DNA from: Sulfurimicrobium sp.
Lineage (GTDB): Bacteria > Pseudomonadota > Gammaproteobacteria > Burkholderiales > Sulfuricellaceae
Assembly (NCBI GenBank): GCA_030652035.1
Contig: JAUSBJ010000035.1
Location: 124,001 to 188,000 of the forward strand
DNA length: 64,000 bases
Reading direction: 5' to 3'
Part shown: one piece after another, positions 46,908-55,559 of the stretch
Layout: every line of letters begins with the position of its first letter
Numbering within the stretch: position 1 is the first letter of the stretch
Notes under the pieces: generated by a model
Databases searched by the model: none
Seen by the model: only the letters and a program-made list of their open reading frames with translations
What the model was told of the DNA's origin: nothing
Translations under genes and position numbers: made by a program

Positions 46908-47080
46908 AGCGGAAAGACTCCACTCAATGAATATGGTTTGTTTACAGTAATTTGCAGACCAGAAACCTGTAAGCCAGGCACTTCCTCCGGGAATGGAGAC
47001 TTCGCCTCTCGTCCCGGCGAGAAAACCTGACCTATCACGTAGGATTCCACCGGCTGCATCATAAAATCCAAGCTACTCAT
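46904..47080 (-). CDS. Small 58-residue protein between NHL and 11-heme genes
   Basis: A 58-residue frame, MSSLDFMMQPVESYVIGQVF at its start and NKPYSLSGVFPL at its end. Its ATG overlaps the NHL stop (GATGAGTAG), GGAG lies six bases upstream, and its TGA overlaps the ATG of the 11-heme gene. Tight coupling on both sides argues for a real gene in a gap of about 165 bp that otherwise lacks function. No signal peptide, Cys or helix is visible. It may be a short fragment of a lost domain. Confidence 0.5.
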   Translation of the reverse strand: MSSLDFMMQPVESYVIGQVFSPGREAKSPFPEEVPGLQVSGLQITVNKPYSLSGVFPL

Positions 47081-48152
47081 CCCGCTCTCCGAGATACTGG
47101 AATATTTGCACCCGTTTGTTGTACGAGTCCGCGACGTAAATCCGGTCCTGCGCATCGATCAGCAACCCGGCCGGCAGCCAGAATTCCCCGGCATCCTGGC
47201 CAGAAGTCCCCCAGAACAACAGCAGTTTCCCGGTTTCATCAAACACCTGGATATTATCAAAACCTGCATCGGCGACGTACACATGCCCTTCGCTATCCAG
47301 CGCCACGCCCTTGGGAGCGGAAAAATCGCCAGAACCATCACCGTTTTTTCCGAAGACAGACACCAGTTGCCCCTCGGCATCGAATATCTGGATGCGCATA
47401 TTCATGCTGTCCGTGACCACCAGCCGCCCCTGGCGATCCAGCGTGGCGAAGGTGGGGAAGTTGAATTGCCCGCGTTCCACGCCACGGCTGCCGATCACGC
47501 TGCGTATTGTCCCTGAAGGCAGGTCAAGCACCTTTATATCGTGGGCAGGTGTATCCACCACGTACAAGCGCTGCCGCGCACGGTCGATTGCCAGTGCCGA
47601 AGGGCGCTTGAGCCAGGGGGTGGTAGCAAGCATGCGGTCAAATTCACCGTCTGGTCTGAACACGAAAATCTTGTTCAGTTCACCATCCGCGACATAAATA
47701 TTGTCCTGGCCATCCACCGCCAACCCAATGGGCAGGCGCATGGATTCCATGTCACTGCCACGCAAGTGGCTATATTCACCCTGTCGGCGGTCGAAAATGT
47801 GCACCCGCCCCCTCAGGGTATCCGCCACCAGCAGCCGGTCCCGGCCATCAACTGCCACGGCCATGGGGCGCGCCACCTGCTCGTCCGCCTCCTCTCCGCG
47901 AATGAAATCCCACACCTTGCGCCAGAAACCTTTTTTGCGCCCGATATCCTCCGGATTGGCAACCGAGCCAAGATAGCGGATACGCGGCTGCAGCGGCGGT
48001 GAGGGCCATACCAGATCTGGTGCCGCAGCAGTTTGCTCCTTCGCTTGCGGAACAGTCTCGGCAGGTGGGGCTTCTTCTGCTCTGAGAGGTGTCGCCGTCA
48101 GCAGCAAAGCAGCGGCGACAACCAGAATTTTCATAATCGCTTGATGTAACAT
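47073..48152 (-). CDS. Secreted NHL-repeat beta-propeller protein (first copy)
   Basis: A 359-residue exported protein (signal ILVVAAALLLTATPLRAEE). After about 70 residues it has six NHL repeats, seen as MAVAVDGRDRLLVADTLRGR, GLAVDGQDNIYVADGELNKI, ALAIDRARQRLYVVDTPAHD, FATLDRQGRLVVTDSMNMR, GVALDSEGHVYVADAGFDN and GLLIDAQDRIYVADSYNKR. Such propellers often accompany multiheme cytochrome loci. ATG at 48152 follows GGAGAAAA. It heads the operon with the small protein, 11-heme cytochrome and ResB/CcsA. Confidence 0.9.
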   Translation of the reverse strand: MLHQAIMKILVVAAALLLTATPLRAEEAPPAETVPQAKEQTAAAPDLVWPSPPLQPRIRYLGSVANPEDIGRKKGFWRKVWDFIRGEEADEQVARPMAVAVDGRDRLLVADTLRGRVHIFDRRQGEYSHLRGSDMESMRLPIGLAVDGQDNIYVADGELNKIFVFRPDGEFDRMLATTPWLKRPSALAIDRARQRLYVVDTPAHDIKVLDLPSGTIRSVIGSRGVERGQFNFPTFATLDRQGRLVVTDSMNMRIQIFDAEGQLVSVFGKNGDGSGDFSAPKGVALDSEGHVYVADAGFDNIQVFDETGKLLLFWGTSGQDAGEFWLPAGLLIDAQDRIYVADSYNKRVQIFQYLGERDE

Positions 48153-48320
48153 TTTTCTCCACCGCCAATATTTGAGGATATGCCGGACTGAATCCGTTGA
48201 TCACGGAACATCCATGCCGCCGGATTAAAATCCGGCCCTCGGCCATGATTTTCCTCGTCGCTACCTTAGCCGGCATTCAAGCCGACGCACCACTCCGGAA
48301 TACAAAATACGCCGCCACGA

Positions 48321-51300
48321 TTACCTGTATAGCATATGCTTTTTGCGTGAGGTTTCGCCATGATAATATTTGTAGCGAAACAGCGCATCCAGGCCGTGGC
48401 AATCGGCACACAGCGAAAAATCGCTGGTATTTCTCAGGAAACTGCTGCGCGCGTCGCCCTCGACATTCCGGCCTTCGCCTTCCTCGGCTTTGAGCGGACT
48501 CCACTGATGGGCATTATGGCAAGTCGGGCAGGAGATGATGCCTGAGCCGCTGCGAACGCCATCGGGGGTATATACCGGAAAACTCCCGCCGCCCTCGCGT
48601 TGGCTGCCGGGATTGGAAATCACGTTGACCTTGGCCGGGTGGCTGCCCTTGACCGGCAGCTTGGCTGCGGCCACTTTGCCTGCGGCATGGCAGGAACGGC
48701 ACAGTCGTTCCATGGCATCATTGCCCTCTCCCGTCTGACGCGCCCACAGGCGCTCCTTGGCCACCGCATTATGCACCACGTGGCACTGTCCGCACACGCC
48801 GGATTGCTGCGTGTTCTGGCCGCGGATGTTGGTTTCCGCCGGCGCTGTGACGGAAAGATCGTGGTCCGTTTTTTTCACCTGCTGCTTGTTCTGGTGGCAG
48901 TTGGCACAGAGCTGGGGGGCAGGCCAGGCAGGCTGGCGCAGGAAACTGTCGGCTGCGCCGCCCTCCACATCGGCTTTTGCCCCGGCCTTGCTGCCGACAT
49001 CTGCAGGATCCCACTGGTGCAGGTTATGGCAGGTGGCGCAGGCAACCTTGCCGTTGACGTTATCCTTTTTACCTTCGGCGGTGTAAAGCGGCAGCGTGGT
49101 CTTTCCTCCGACATTCTTCAAGTCCACGCGTAGCGGATGGCTGTTGGCGCCGGTCTGTTTTTTCTCCGCCACGCCGCCGTCGCGGTGACATTCATTGCAC
49201 AGCACCTCGACGCCGTCCTGGCCAGGGCCGGTAGCGCGCGCCCACATTTTAGCGCCGTTGCCATTGTGCGGCAGGTGACAGGAGCCACATACGCCGGTTT
49301 CCGCCGTGGTCCGTCCCTTGGCGTTTTTCACCTCGGGCGCGGAAATGGCGAGATTGTGCTTGGACAGGGCGATCGGCCCCTTGTCCACATGACAGTTGGC
49401 GCACAAGGTCCCTTTGCTGTCGTTCGGCATGCGCAGGAAGCTGGTATCCCCCGTGCCCTTGGACTGGCGGGGGTCGCCGGATGGACTGCCCTTGGCCAGC
49501 GGCGACCAGTTATGGGGGTCGTGGCAGGTGCCGCAGAATACACTGCCGCCATCGGCCGCAGGCACCCCGCGATGATCGTACAGGGGCAGCACCTTGCCAG
49601 GCTGGCCAACGCTTTGCGGCGGCACAGTCCACTTCCCGTCCTTTGCCGTAATGCCGATATTGGCGATAGGCACATCCAGCGGATGGCTGTTGGCTCCAAT
49701 GGTTTTATCCTTTGCCACGCCCTGTGCGTTATGGCAACTCAGGCAGGTAGAAGAAACAGGGTCCACCCCGGCCAGCGGTTCACGCGCCCACATGCGTGCG
49801 CCCTTGCCGTTGTGGGGCAGGTGACAACTCGCGCAGACGCCGGTTTCGGCAGGCGTCTGCCCCTTGATATTGCGTTCTTCCGGTGCCATGACAGCCAGAT
49901 CGTGCTTGGTGTTGACGACGCCAAGCTTGTTTTTGTGGCAGGTCAGGCACAGGTCAGCCTCCGGGCCATTGGGCTTGCGCAGGAACTTGTTGCTGCCATC
50001 GCTATCTTCGCCCGGTTTCGAGGTTTTTTCCGGGTTGAGCGGGTCCCACTGGTGCGGATCGTGACAACTGGGGCAACTGATCCGCCCCTTGCTGTCGCCC
50101 ACTGACTTGACGCCATCCCGAGTATAGCCCGGCAGATCCACCGTCCCGCCCAGCCGCGCCATGTCGCGGCCCACCGGATGGGTATGCTGGCCGACTTGCT
50201 TGTCCTTGGCCAATCCGCCCTCGGTGTGGCAGGTCAGGCACAGATCGGCTACCGGGTCATCGCCTTGCTTCACCGTACGCGCCCACATTTTCGGCCCCTG
50301 CCCCCCATGCGGCAGATGACAGGCACTGCACACACCTGCCTGGCCCACTTCCTGGCTGCGTACATTCTTGTCTGAGTTATTGACCAGAGTCATGTCGTGC
50401 TTGCTGCTCGCCACCCGGCGCTGCTCGATGTGGCAATTCTGGCACAACTGGGATTGAGGATTGCGTTCCACCAGAAGCTTGCCCCCGTCCTCTGAAAAAT
50501 GCGGCTTGTGGCAAGTCTGGCAAATCACGGTGCCGCCCTCTCCCAGCTTCGCGCCCTTATCCAACAGGGTTTGGGGTATTTTCACCTTGTCGGGGCGAAT
50601 GTTGACCGGATGAGTGCCCATGCGTCCGGCCTCGGCGGGCGTATTGGCGTAGCGATCGGCATGGCAGATGCCGCACAGTTCCGAATTGGCATTTCTTACC
50701 AGCAGCTGTTTCTTCTCGGGAGCACCGTGGACGCGGTGGCAGGACTGGCAGATCACAGTGCCGCCGATTCCGATTTTCGCACCAGCCTCCATCAGCGCGT
50801 GTGGGGTGTCCTTCATTTTCTTTTGTATCGGATGGTTACCCTCTTCCGGTCCGGTGCCGCGTTCCAGGTGGCAGGCCATGCACATGGCGGAATCGGCATT
50901 TTTCATGCGCATGAACACGGTGGCATGCTTATCCCCCCACGCCACCCCATGCGCACTATGGCAGGTGCCGCAATACACCTTCCCATCCTCGTTGAGCGGA
51001 AACACCATCTTGCCCTCGGCCGTGGGAATTTTCACCTTGTCGGACGGCTTGACGCCGATGGGGTGAAAATTCTGTCGATTTTGCCATGCAAACCGGGAGT
51101 CAAGCACGAAGCCATCATGGCAGGAAAAGCACATGCGATCGGTGCTCACCACATCCTGCTTGCCGGTTGCTTCCACCGGCCTGGGGTTGTATGCGATCAG
51201 CGGTGTTACATCCTTGCGGTTGAAATCGACCAGCCATGCGATGTGGCAGTTGGCGCATTCACGCTGGGGGGAAATATCTCGCGCCGCCTCAGCGCCACGC

Positions 51301-51383
51301 ACCATGCCGAACATGAACATGAACATCAGCGCCAGTTGCATTGCCAGTCCAGCGCCGCGACTCCCTTTCAGACGAATGAACAT
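48321..51383 (-). CDS. 24-heme secreted cytochrome c with tandem tetraheme repeats
   Basis: A 1020-residue exported protein (signal AMQLALMFMFMFGMVRGAEA) with 24 CXXCH motifs. The first eight lie in an N-terminal part with two copies of GGTVIC..CH. Four tetraheme repeats follow, starting near residues 352, 517, 699 and 864. Each has GVC.(A/S/Q)CH(L/V)(P/V)H(G/N), then (L/T)C..CH, then SCP/GTCH.PH.W.PL, then LC..CH...KHDL. ATG at 51383 follows GGAG at eight bases; an upstream in-frame extension has no signal peptide. It lies 135 bp after the triheme B gene, probably the same operon. It could form a long haem wire. Confidence 0.93.
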   Translation of the reverse strand: MFIRLKGSRGAGLAMQLALMFMFMFGMVRGAEAARDISPQRECANCHIAWLVDFNRKDVTPLIAYNPRPVEATGKQDVVSTDRMCFSCHDGFVLDSRFAWQNRQNFHPIGVKPSDKVKIPTAEGKMVFPLNEDGKVYCGTCHSAHGVAWGDKHATVFMRMKNADSAMCMACHLERGTGPEEGNHPIQKKMKDTPHALMEAGAKIGIGGTVICQSCHRVHGAPEKKQLLVRNANSELCGICHADRYANTPAEAGRMGTHPVNIRPDKVKIPQTLLDKGAKLGEGGTVICQTCHKPHFSEDGGKLLVERNPQSQLCQNCHIEQRRVASSKHDMTLVNNSDKNVRSQEVGQAGVCSACHLPHGGQGPKMWARTVKQGDDPVADLCLTCHTEGGLAKDKQVGQHTHPVGRDMARLGGTVDLPGYTRDGVKSVGDSKGRISCPSCHDPHQWDPLNPEKTSKPGEDSDGSNKFLRKPNGPEADLCLTCHKNKLGVVNTKHDLAVMAPEERNIKGQTPAETGVCASCHLPHNGKGARMWAREPLAGVDPVSSTCLSCHNAQGVAKDKTIGANSHPLDVPIANIGITAKDGKWTVPPQSVGQPGKVLPLYDHRGVPAADGGSVFCGTCHDPHNWSPLAKGSPSGDPRQSKGTGDTSFLRMPNDSKGTLCANCHVDKGPIALSKHNLAISAPEVKNAKGRTTAETGVCGSCHLPHNGNGAKMWARATGPGQDGVEVLCNECHRDGGVAEKKQTGANSHPLRVDLKNVGGKTTLPLYTAEGKKDNVNGKVACATCHNLHQWDPADVGSKAGAKADVEGGAADSFLRQPAWPAPQLCANCHQNKQQVKKTDHDLSVTAPAETNIRGQNTQQSGVCGQCHVVHNAVAKERLWARQTGEGNDAMERLCRSCHAAGKVAAAKLPVKGSHPAKVNVISNPGSQREGGGSFPVYTPDGVRSGSGIISCPTCHNAHQWSPLKAEEGEGRNVEGDARSSFLRNTSDFSLCADCHGLDALFRYKYYHGETSRKKHMLYR

Positions 51384-51518
51384 GCATCGCTCCGCAATCT
51401 GGGCACGGAAACCCGATTCGCCAGTATTTCCGCCCCAGCCATACCTTTGCCGGCCTGGAGGCGCAAGGCCCATGGCACCCATCTCCCGGCTACCTGGCGC
51501 AACACATCACGACCCACC

Positions 51519-52607
51519 TTACGGCGCCGTAGCTGCCTTGGGTGGCGTATCGAAGGCGTTGCGCCACCAGCCGCGCGGATCACGCTTCATTTCCTCAGCC
51601 GAGGGTTCCGGCGCCTTCTCGGACGTGCCAAACAGGACCCCCTGGCGGGACTTGCTGGCATCATCAAGGAAAATGGTAGGGATGTAGAATTCCTTGTACT
51701 TCTGCGTGATACCGATGATGTTCACATTGGTCAGAGCAGAGATGCGTTTATCGGAAAAACCAAGTGCGCGGAATGGCAAGAAACTTTCCTTCTCGGGGGC
51801 GTGGCAACGGGTGCAGAAGCGTCCAACTGGGTTCACCTGGCTATGGAAGGCTTTCTTGATCGACCCCATGTCCTGGTCGGAAAGCTGACTGCGCAGCTTG
51901 ACGAATTCCTGCGCTTCAGGCGCATCCTCGGTGATCTCCAGCAAAGCCTCCCGCCCGTTGATATTGGAATAGGCCACCACCTTGGAGTAGAAATCGTCGG
52001 TCTCGAGCAGGAAACCTGTCGCCGGGTCAACATCCAACCCGTATGGCTTGCCCTTCACCTCGATTCCCGAATAGTTGAGCCAGCGTAGAGTCATGGAGCT
52101 TTCCGGCACCTTGCGGTCGTCGGTATGGCAGGTCATGCAGCCAATGAATTGGGTGTGCATATTGAGCAGGGTACGTATCATCGGCTTTTTCGCGTGCGGA
52201 TATTCGCTATGGCAGGTATAGCAGATCGGTCGTTTCCCCAGTGTCAGGGGGTCGACCTTGGGCAAATTGTGGAAGTGCTTGATTTTTTCCTTCTGCCGCT
52301 CAATATCCAGCCTTTCCAGAAGCTTTGGCGCCTCGGGCTCTTTTTCCTGGCCTCCGCCCATCATGGAATAGACGGATGAGGCAAGCAAAACGGCAATGAT
52401 GATCCACAACAGAAAAGACACCATCCACGCCCAGATCGGGTGGTTGCGGCGCAGGCCGGAAATACTGAAGATGTCTCGCCTGATCTCGCCCGGGATGCGT
52501 GCCTTGTGGTCAATAATGATCAGCAGCGCGATGGCAAAGAGGAGGAACATCACCACTGCCAGCGCAATAAAATAACTATCGAGTTCAACGGTATGATGCA
52601 TGGTCAA
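51519..52607 (-). CDS. Triheme membrane cytochrome c (module B)
   Basis: A 362-residue protein with two N-terminal helices (LDSYFIALAVVMFLLFAIAL and WAWMVSFLLWIIIAVLLASS) and a periplasmic domain carrying CYTCH, CMTCH and CTRCH. A conserved C-terminal motif, LGFSDKRISALTN....YKEFYIP, also occurs in the module A and C trihemes. It is the last member of octaheme B-cytochrome b-small protein-triheme. Its likely role is handing electrons from the cytochrome b to soluble cytochromes. Confidence 0.9.
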   Translation of the reverse strand: MTMHHTVELDSYFIALAVVMFLLFAIALLIIIDHKARIPGEIRRDIFSISGLRRNHPIWAWMVSFLLWIIIAVLLASSVYSMMGGGQEKEPEAPKLLERLDIERQKEKIKHFHNLPKVDPLTLGKRPICYTCHSEYPHAKKPMIRTLLNMHTQFIGCMTCHTDDRKVPESSMTLRWLNYSGIEVKGKPYGLDVDPATGFLLETDDFYSKVVAYSNINGREALLEITEDAPEAQEFVKLRSQLSDQDMGSIKKAFHSQVNPVGRFCTRCHAPEKESFLPFRALGFSDKRISALTNVNIIGITQKYKEFYIPTIFLDDASKSRQGVLFGTSEKAPEPSAEEMKRDPRGWWRNAFDTPPKAATAP

Positions 52608-52622
52608 TCCTTAAAATAATCA

Positions 52623-52739
52623 TCAGCCCTGGGTCAACAGCAGCCAGATGGCGTATAGCCCGAAAACGGTCCACGCCAGCACAAACACCAGCGAACCGTA
52701 AGCCAAAACTTTCTGCCAGGGTTTAAGCTCGGCTCTCAT
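52623..52739 (-). CDS. Small 38-residue single-helix membrane protein (module B)
   Basis: A 38-residue frame encoding MRAELKPWQKVLAYGSLVFV followed by LAWTVFGLYAIWLLLTQG, a single membrane helix after a short charged start. It lies between cytochrome b (stop 52779) and the triheme gene (start 52607). Small single-helix subunits are common in cytochrome b complexes. A comparable gene does not fit in modules A (15-bp gap) or C (overlapping genes). The ribosome site is weak (GCGAGCT). Confidence 0.55.
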   Translation of the reverse strand: MRAELKPWQKVLAYGSLVFVLAWTVFGLYAIWLLLTQG

Positions 52740-52778
52740 AGCTCGCGATATCCGGCGTTATTATCAACATGTTTATTT

Positions 52779-53696
52779 CTAATCATGAGGTTGTGTCCCC
52801 CACATTTTTTTGCTCTCGATCAGTTTCCTGAGATAGCTGCGCTCCTCAGGCATGGTCACGATACAGCGCAGATATTCGAGAAAATGCTCCTCGATCTGGT
52901 GTTCACGCGTGATTTTTCCGGTGAGGAAGGTCCATTGCATGGGGAAGCGTCCAGGTGCCAAATGGACGTTGTACCAATGCCAGAATGCGATCACCAGCAA
53001 GGCAAGCAGGGCTTCATGGGGATGGGATAGGCGCATCATTTCCTGAAAGTGCGACGCCATCTCCACCGGCAGAATGCTGGCCCAGACATCGGGAAACAGG
53101 AAGGTCGATCCGGAAATCACCATCACCGTGTTGCCGAAACCTGCAGCAAAATAGTGAATTTTCTGCTTGTACATGAATTTGTCCATTTCCGGACGTACTG
53201 GGCGCTTGCCTCTGAAAAACTGCATATCCTCCTTGAAATCGCGAATGTCCTTCCATACCGGCAGGATGGTGCGCCGCAATTCAAATACGCGGGCACGCAG
53301 CTTCAACAGCGAGCCAAGACCGATGGTGACAAAGTGATAAAGCATGGCAAAAATCATGGCTGCTGCGAGCGTGCGATGTATCACCCGCGTCACTTCCAGT
53401 CCACCCAGCACAGAGTTGAACGGTTCTGCCCAGAAAGCGGTGTTGTAGTGGATAGGCAAGCCAGTAAAGGCCAGCAACAGGAAAGTACTGAAAATCAGCA
53501 AATGCTGAATGCGGATATGGATGTTGTAGCGGTAGAAATCGCCAATCGGGTTCGAATCCACATTTTTGTATAGCACCGAGCGGTCATCCGGCAACAGTGC
53601 GACCACTTCTTCAATATCGCGATCCTCCTCCGGACTCACCCTGTTGTGGCGCTTTGCGGTGTCCAGCACCTCGCGTGCTTCTTGTGATAATTTCAT
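52779..53696 (-). CDS. Four-helix cytochrome b (module B)
   Basis: A 305-residue membrane cytochrome b of the FdnI/HydC (b561-like) type. Four helices are seen with His ligand candidates in RIQHLLIFS, VIHRTLAAAM..LYHF and HPHEALLALLVIAFWHWYNVH. It has about 60 extra N-terminal residues compared with the module A and C copies, and no Cys-rich domain. In such complexes quinol is oxidised at the membrane and electrons are passed to c haems. It follows the octaheme B gene after a gap that holds a REP-like sequence. Confidence 0.9.
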   Translation of the reverse strand: MKLSQEAREVLDTAKRHNRVSPEEDRDIEEVVALLPDDRSVLYKNVDSNPIGDFYRYNIHIRIQHLLIFSTFLLLAFTGLPIHYNTAFWAEPFNSVLGGLEVTRVIHRTLAAAMIFAMLYHFVTIGLGSLLKLRARVFELRRTILPVWKDIRDFKEDMQFFRGKRPVRPEMDKFMYKQKIHYFAAGFGNTVMVISGSTFLFPDVWASILPVEMASHFQEMMRLSHPHEALLALLVIAFWHWYNVHLAPGRFPMQWTFLTGKITREHQIEEHFLEYLRCIVTMPEERSYLRKLIESKKMWGTQPHD

Positions 53697-53757
53697 GTTC
53701 TACGTGTCCTTATGCGTCATAAGCTTTAATAATTCTGAACTATCTGGCGAACCTGCC

Positions 53758-53857
53758 GTAGGTCGGGCTTTCCCGCCAGCGCAAGCTGCTTTGCTGCCGC
53801 TGGCGGCGAGTGCACGACTGAGGGCCCACCCGGCTCTCGGGGCAAATCCCGATCTAC
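53758..53857. repeat. Dispersed REP pair between octaheme B and cytochrome b
   Basis: GTAGGTCGGGCTTTCCCGCC at the left and CCCGATCTAC at the right are inverted copies of the RAYT-linked REP end sequences, enclosing inner palindromes such as CCGCCAGCG/CGCTGGCGG. This shows that the RAYT-type REP has spread beyond its own locus. It sits inside the module B operon and may reduce or stabilise part of the transcript. Confidence 0.7.
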
Positions 53858-53863
53858 CTGCTA

Positions 53864-54976
53864 TCAGGGAAGGCGGTTGCTATTGCGCCGGGTGCGCCGC
53901 CACCACGATGATCCATCACGGAAGCGCCAGCTTACGCCATCCCGTAGACGCCCCCAGGTTTCGAATGCGGCCATCCCCACCAGCAATAGCAGTACGCTAT
54001 CGCCCACGATGGTATAGATCAGCTCGGCATAATGCTTGAAGGGGTTATCCTCCCTCTTGCTGGTGGGATGCGGATCGAGCTCGGCATAGTTCTTGTCGGC
54101 TCTGACGTGGCACTGCTTGCAGGTCTCCACCCGGTTCTCAGCACTGACCGGTGAGTTCGGGTCCCGCGAAGGCAGCAATTCATGCACGCTGAGATAGTAA
54201 TTCACGGTTTTTGCATGACAATCCAGGCAGTTGGCCGCCTTGGTATTGCCATACTTGGTCACCTTGCCGTGAAAGCTTTCCTCGTAGGATTCGATCGCGA
54301 AAGGGAATTTCCGGCCGAGCTCGCGTCCCTCTTCTTTGGCCGCTTGCTGGTGACGATCCAGCATCTGCTTGTCGGCATGGCACGATGAGCACATTGCGAC
54401 GATTTCCTGGGACGAACGCTTGACCTCACGAATGCGTCGGCTGGTGTGGTTGTACCACTTCTCAGCAAATTTGGCATCCTCGTGGCAGACCACGCAGCGG
54501 TCAATGATGTGCTTGGGAGGTTTATCCTCCTTGGCGTTGTAGAGCGGGTTGGTATGGCAGTTGACGCAATAAGGCTTGTCGGCGTCATTGCCCTTGGCGA
54601 TTTTTTCCCGGCCATGGACGCTTTTCTTAAAGGCATCATAAATTGGTTTGTGGCTGAACGGCTTGCCGGTGGCAGGATTTTTGATCGAATGGCACTCTGC
54701 GTTGCAGGTCACACCTTCAGTAACGGGCTTGTGCGGCAACTCCTTGATGTAACTGTGGCAATCGCGACAAGGCACATTACGGTGCACGGTTTTTGAAAAA
54801 ACGTTCGGCATAATATAGTACGTTTTTTGCAAACCATCTTCGGTAACACGCCCCATTTTCGGGTATTTGTGGCACATCAGGCAGGCCTCGTCATCCTCGA
54901 AAGCCAAAGCCGCCCCGGCATACCCCAGAAACAGGGATAACATGCCCGCAACGCACCATCTGATAAGCATCTCCAT
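53864..54976 (-). CDS. Octaheme cytochrome c, membrane-tailed (module B)
   Basis: A 370-residue exported protein. Haem motifs in order: CLMCH, CRDCH, CNAECH (CX3CH), CVNCH, CVVCH, CSSCH, CLDCH and CKQCH. A C-terminal helix (LIYTIVGDSVLLLLVGMAAF) anchors it. Shared family segments are GKPFSHKP and YEESFHGKVTKYGN before haem 7. Unlike the module A and C copies, its eighth motif is ordinary CX2CH. The gene leads the module B set. Confidence 0.92.
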   Translation of the reverse strand: MEMLIRWCVAGMLSLFLGYAGAALAFEDDEACLMCHKYPKMGRVTEDGLQKTYYIMPNVFSKTVHRNVPCRDCHSYIKELPHKPVTEGVTCNAECHSIKNPATGKPFSHKPIYDAFKKSVHGREKIAKGNDADKPYCVNCHTNPLYNAKEDKPPKHIIDRCVVCHEDAKFAEKWYNHTSRRIREVKRSSQEIVAMCSSCHADKQMLDRHQQAAKEEGRELGRKFPFAIESYEESFHGKVTKYGNTKAANCLDCHAKTVNYYLSVHELLPSRDPNSPVSAENRVETCKQCHVRADKNYAELDPHPTSKREDNPFKHYAELIYTIVGDSVLLLLVGMAAFETWGRLRDGVSWRFRDGSSWWRRTRRNSNRLP

Positions 54977-55496
54977 CCTCTTTATCCTTTTATTATTTCT
55001 GCAACCTGATCCAACGCCGTTCAGTCATTCGAGTCCAAGGACAGTCCGGTTAACCACGATCTAATGATGGTCTTTTGGCCGAGCAAAATCGACGACTACC
55101 GCGTAGTGCAGAGATCTCAATTCAAACCCTTATACCCATGCTTTAAACTACTCGCACTGCGATACAGCCACATTCAAACACATTCCTGACCAACAGCTTG
55201 GGCAAGCAGTTGACTGCCCACCCCATGCAGGATGTCGGCTTGGTTTCGCGCCATCAAAGCTCCGGCATCTTTCGCGAATAGCTGCAAATTGTCAATAATT
55301 GACACAGCGCGATTTATGCAAATGCCCTTTGCCTGCCACCTTCTTCAAACACACGAGCCACCCTATGTCGGCTTATTGTATCGCACGATCAGGTGCGGCA
55401 TTCGGGTTATTCTTACCCATCGGAGATAACCTTCATTTGCCACCGCTCATCAGGTCATTACCGGAAGATTTTTTTGCCTCATCGGGTCTGGAATGG
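54977..55496. other. Intergenic region upstream of module B
   Basis: About 520 bp with no convincing gene on either strand. It probably holds the module B promoter. A perfect 15-base palindrome lies at 55290-55304. No FNR-type box of TTGAT-N4-ATCAA form is present, unlike upstream of module A. Confidence 0.5.
55290..55304. promoter_or_regulatory. Perfect 15-base palindrome, operator candidate
   Basis: TGTCAATAATTGACA is a perfect palindrome about 315 bp upstream of octaheme B. Read on the minus strand it contains TTGACA followed 17 bp later by AAAGAT, a weak promoter pair. It is a plausible regulator site, but the regulator is unknown. Confidence 0.4.
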
Positions 55497-55537
55497 CAAA
55501 AAGCAAATAGGTGCTTCAATACGCACCCATTTGCTTA
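55497..55537 (-). terminator. Intrinsic terminator after module A
   Basis: AAGCAAATAGGTGC and GCACCCATTTGCTT form a 14-bp stem with one mismatch and an eight-base loop. On the minus strand it ends in CTTTTTGCC. It closes the module A operon, whose last gene stops at 55560. Confidence 0.82.
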
Positions 55538-55559
55538 ATACCGGTCCGGCACCTGATAC

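Noticed and set aside
48321-51383. Tandem repeats considered as a CRISPR array or satellite
   Set aside because: The repeats are coding, about 500 bp long and diverged, and follow haem motifs in one reading frame.
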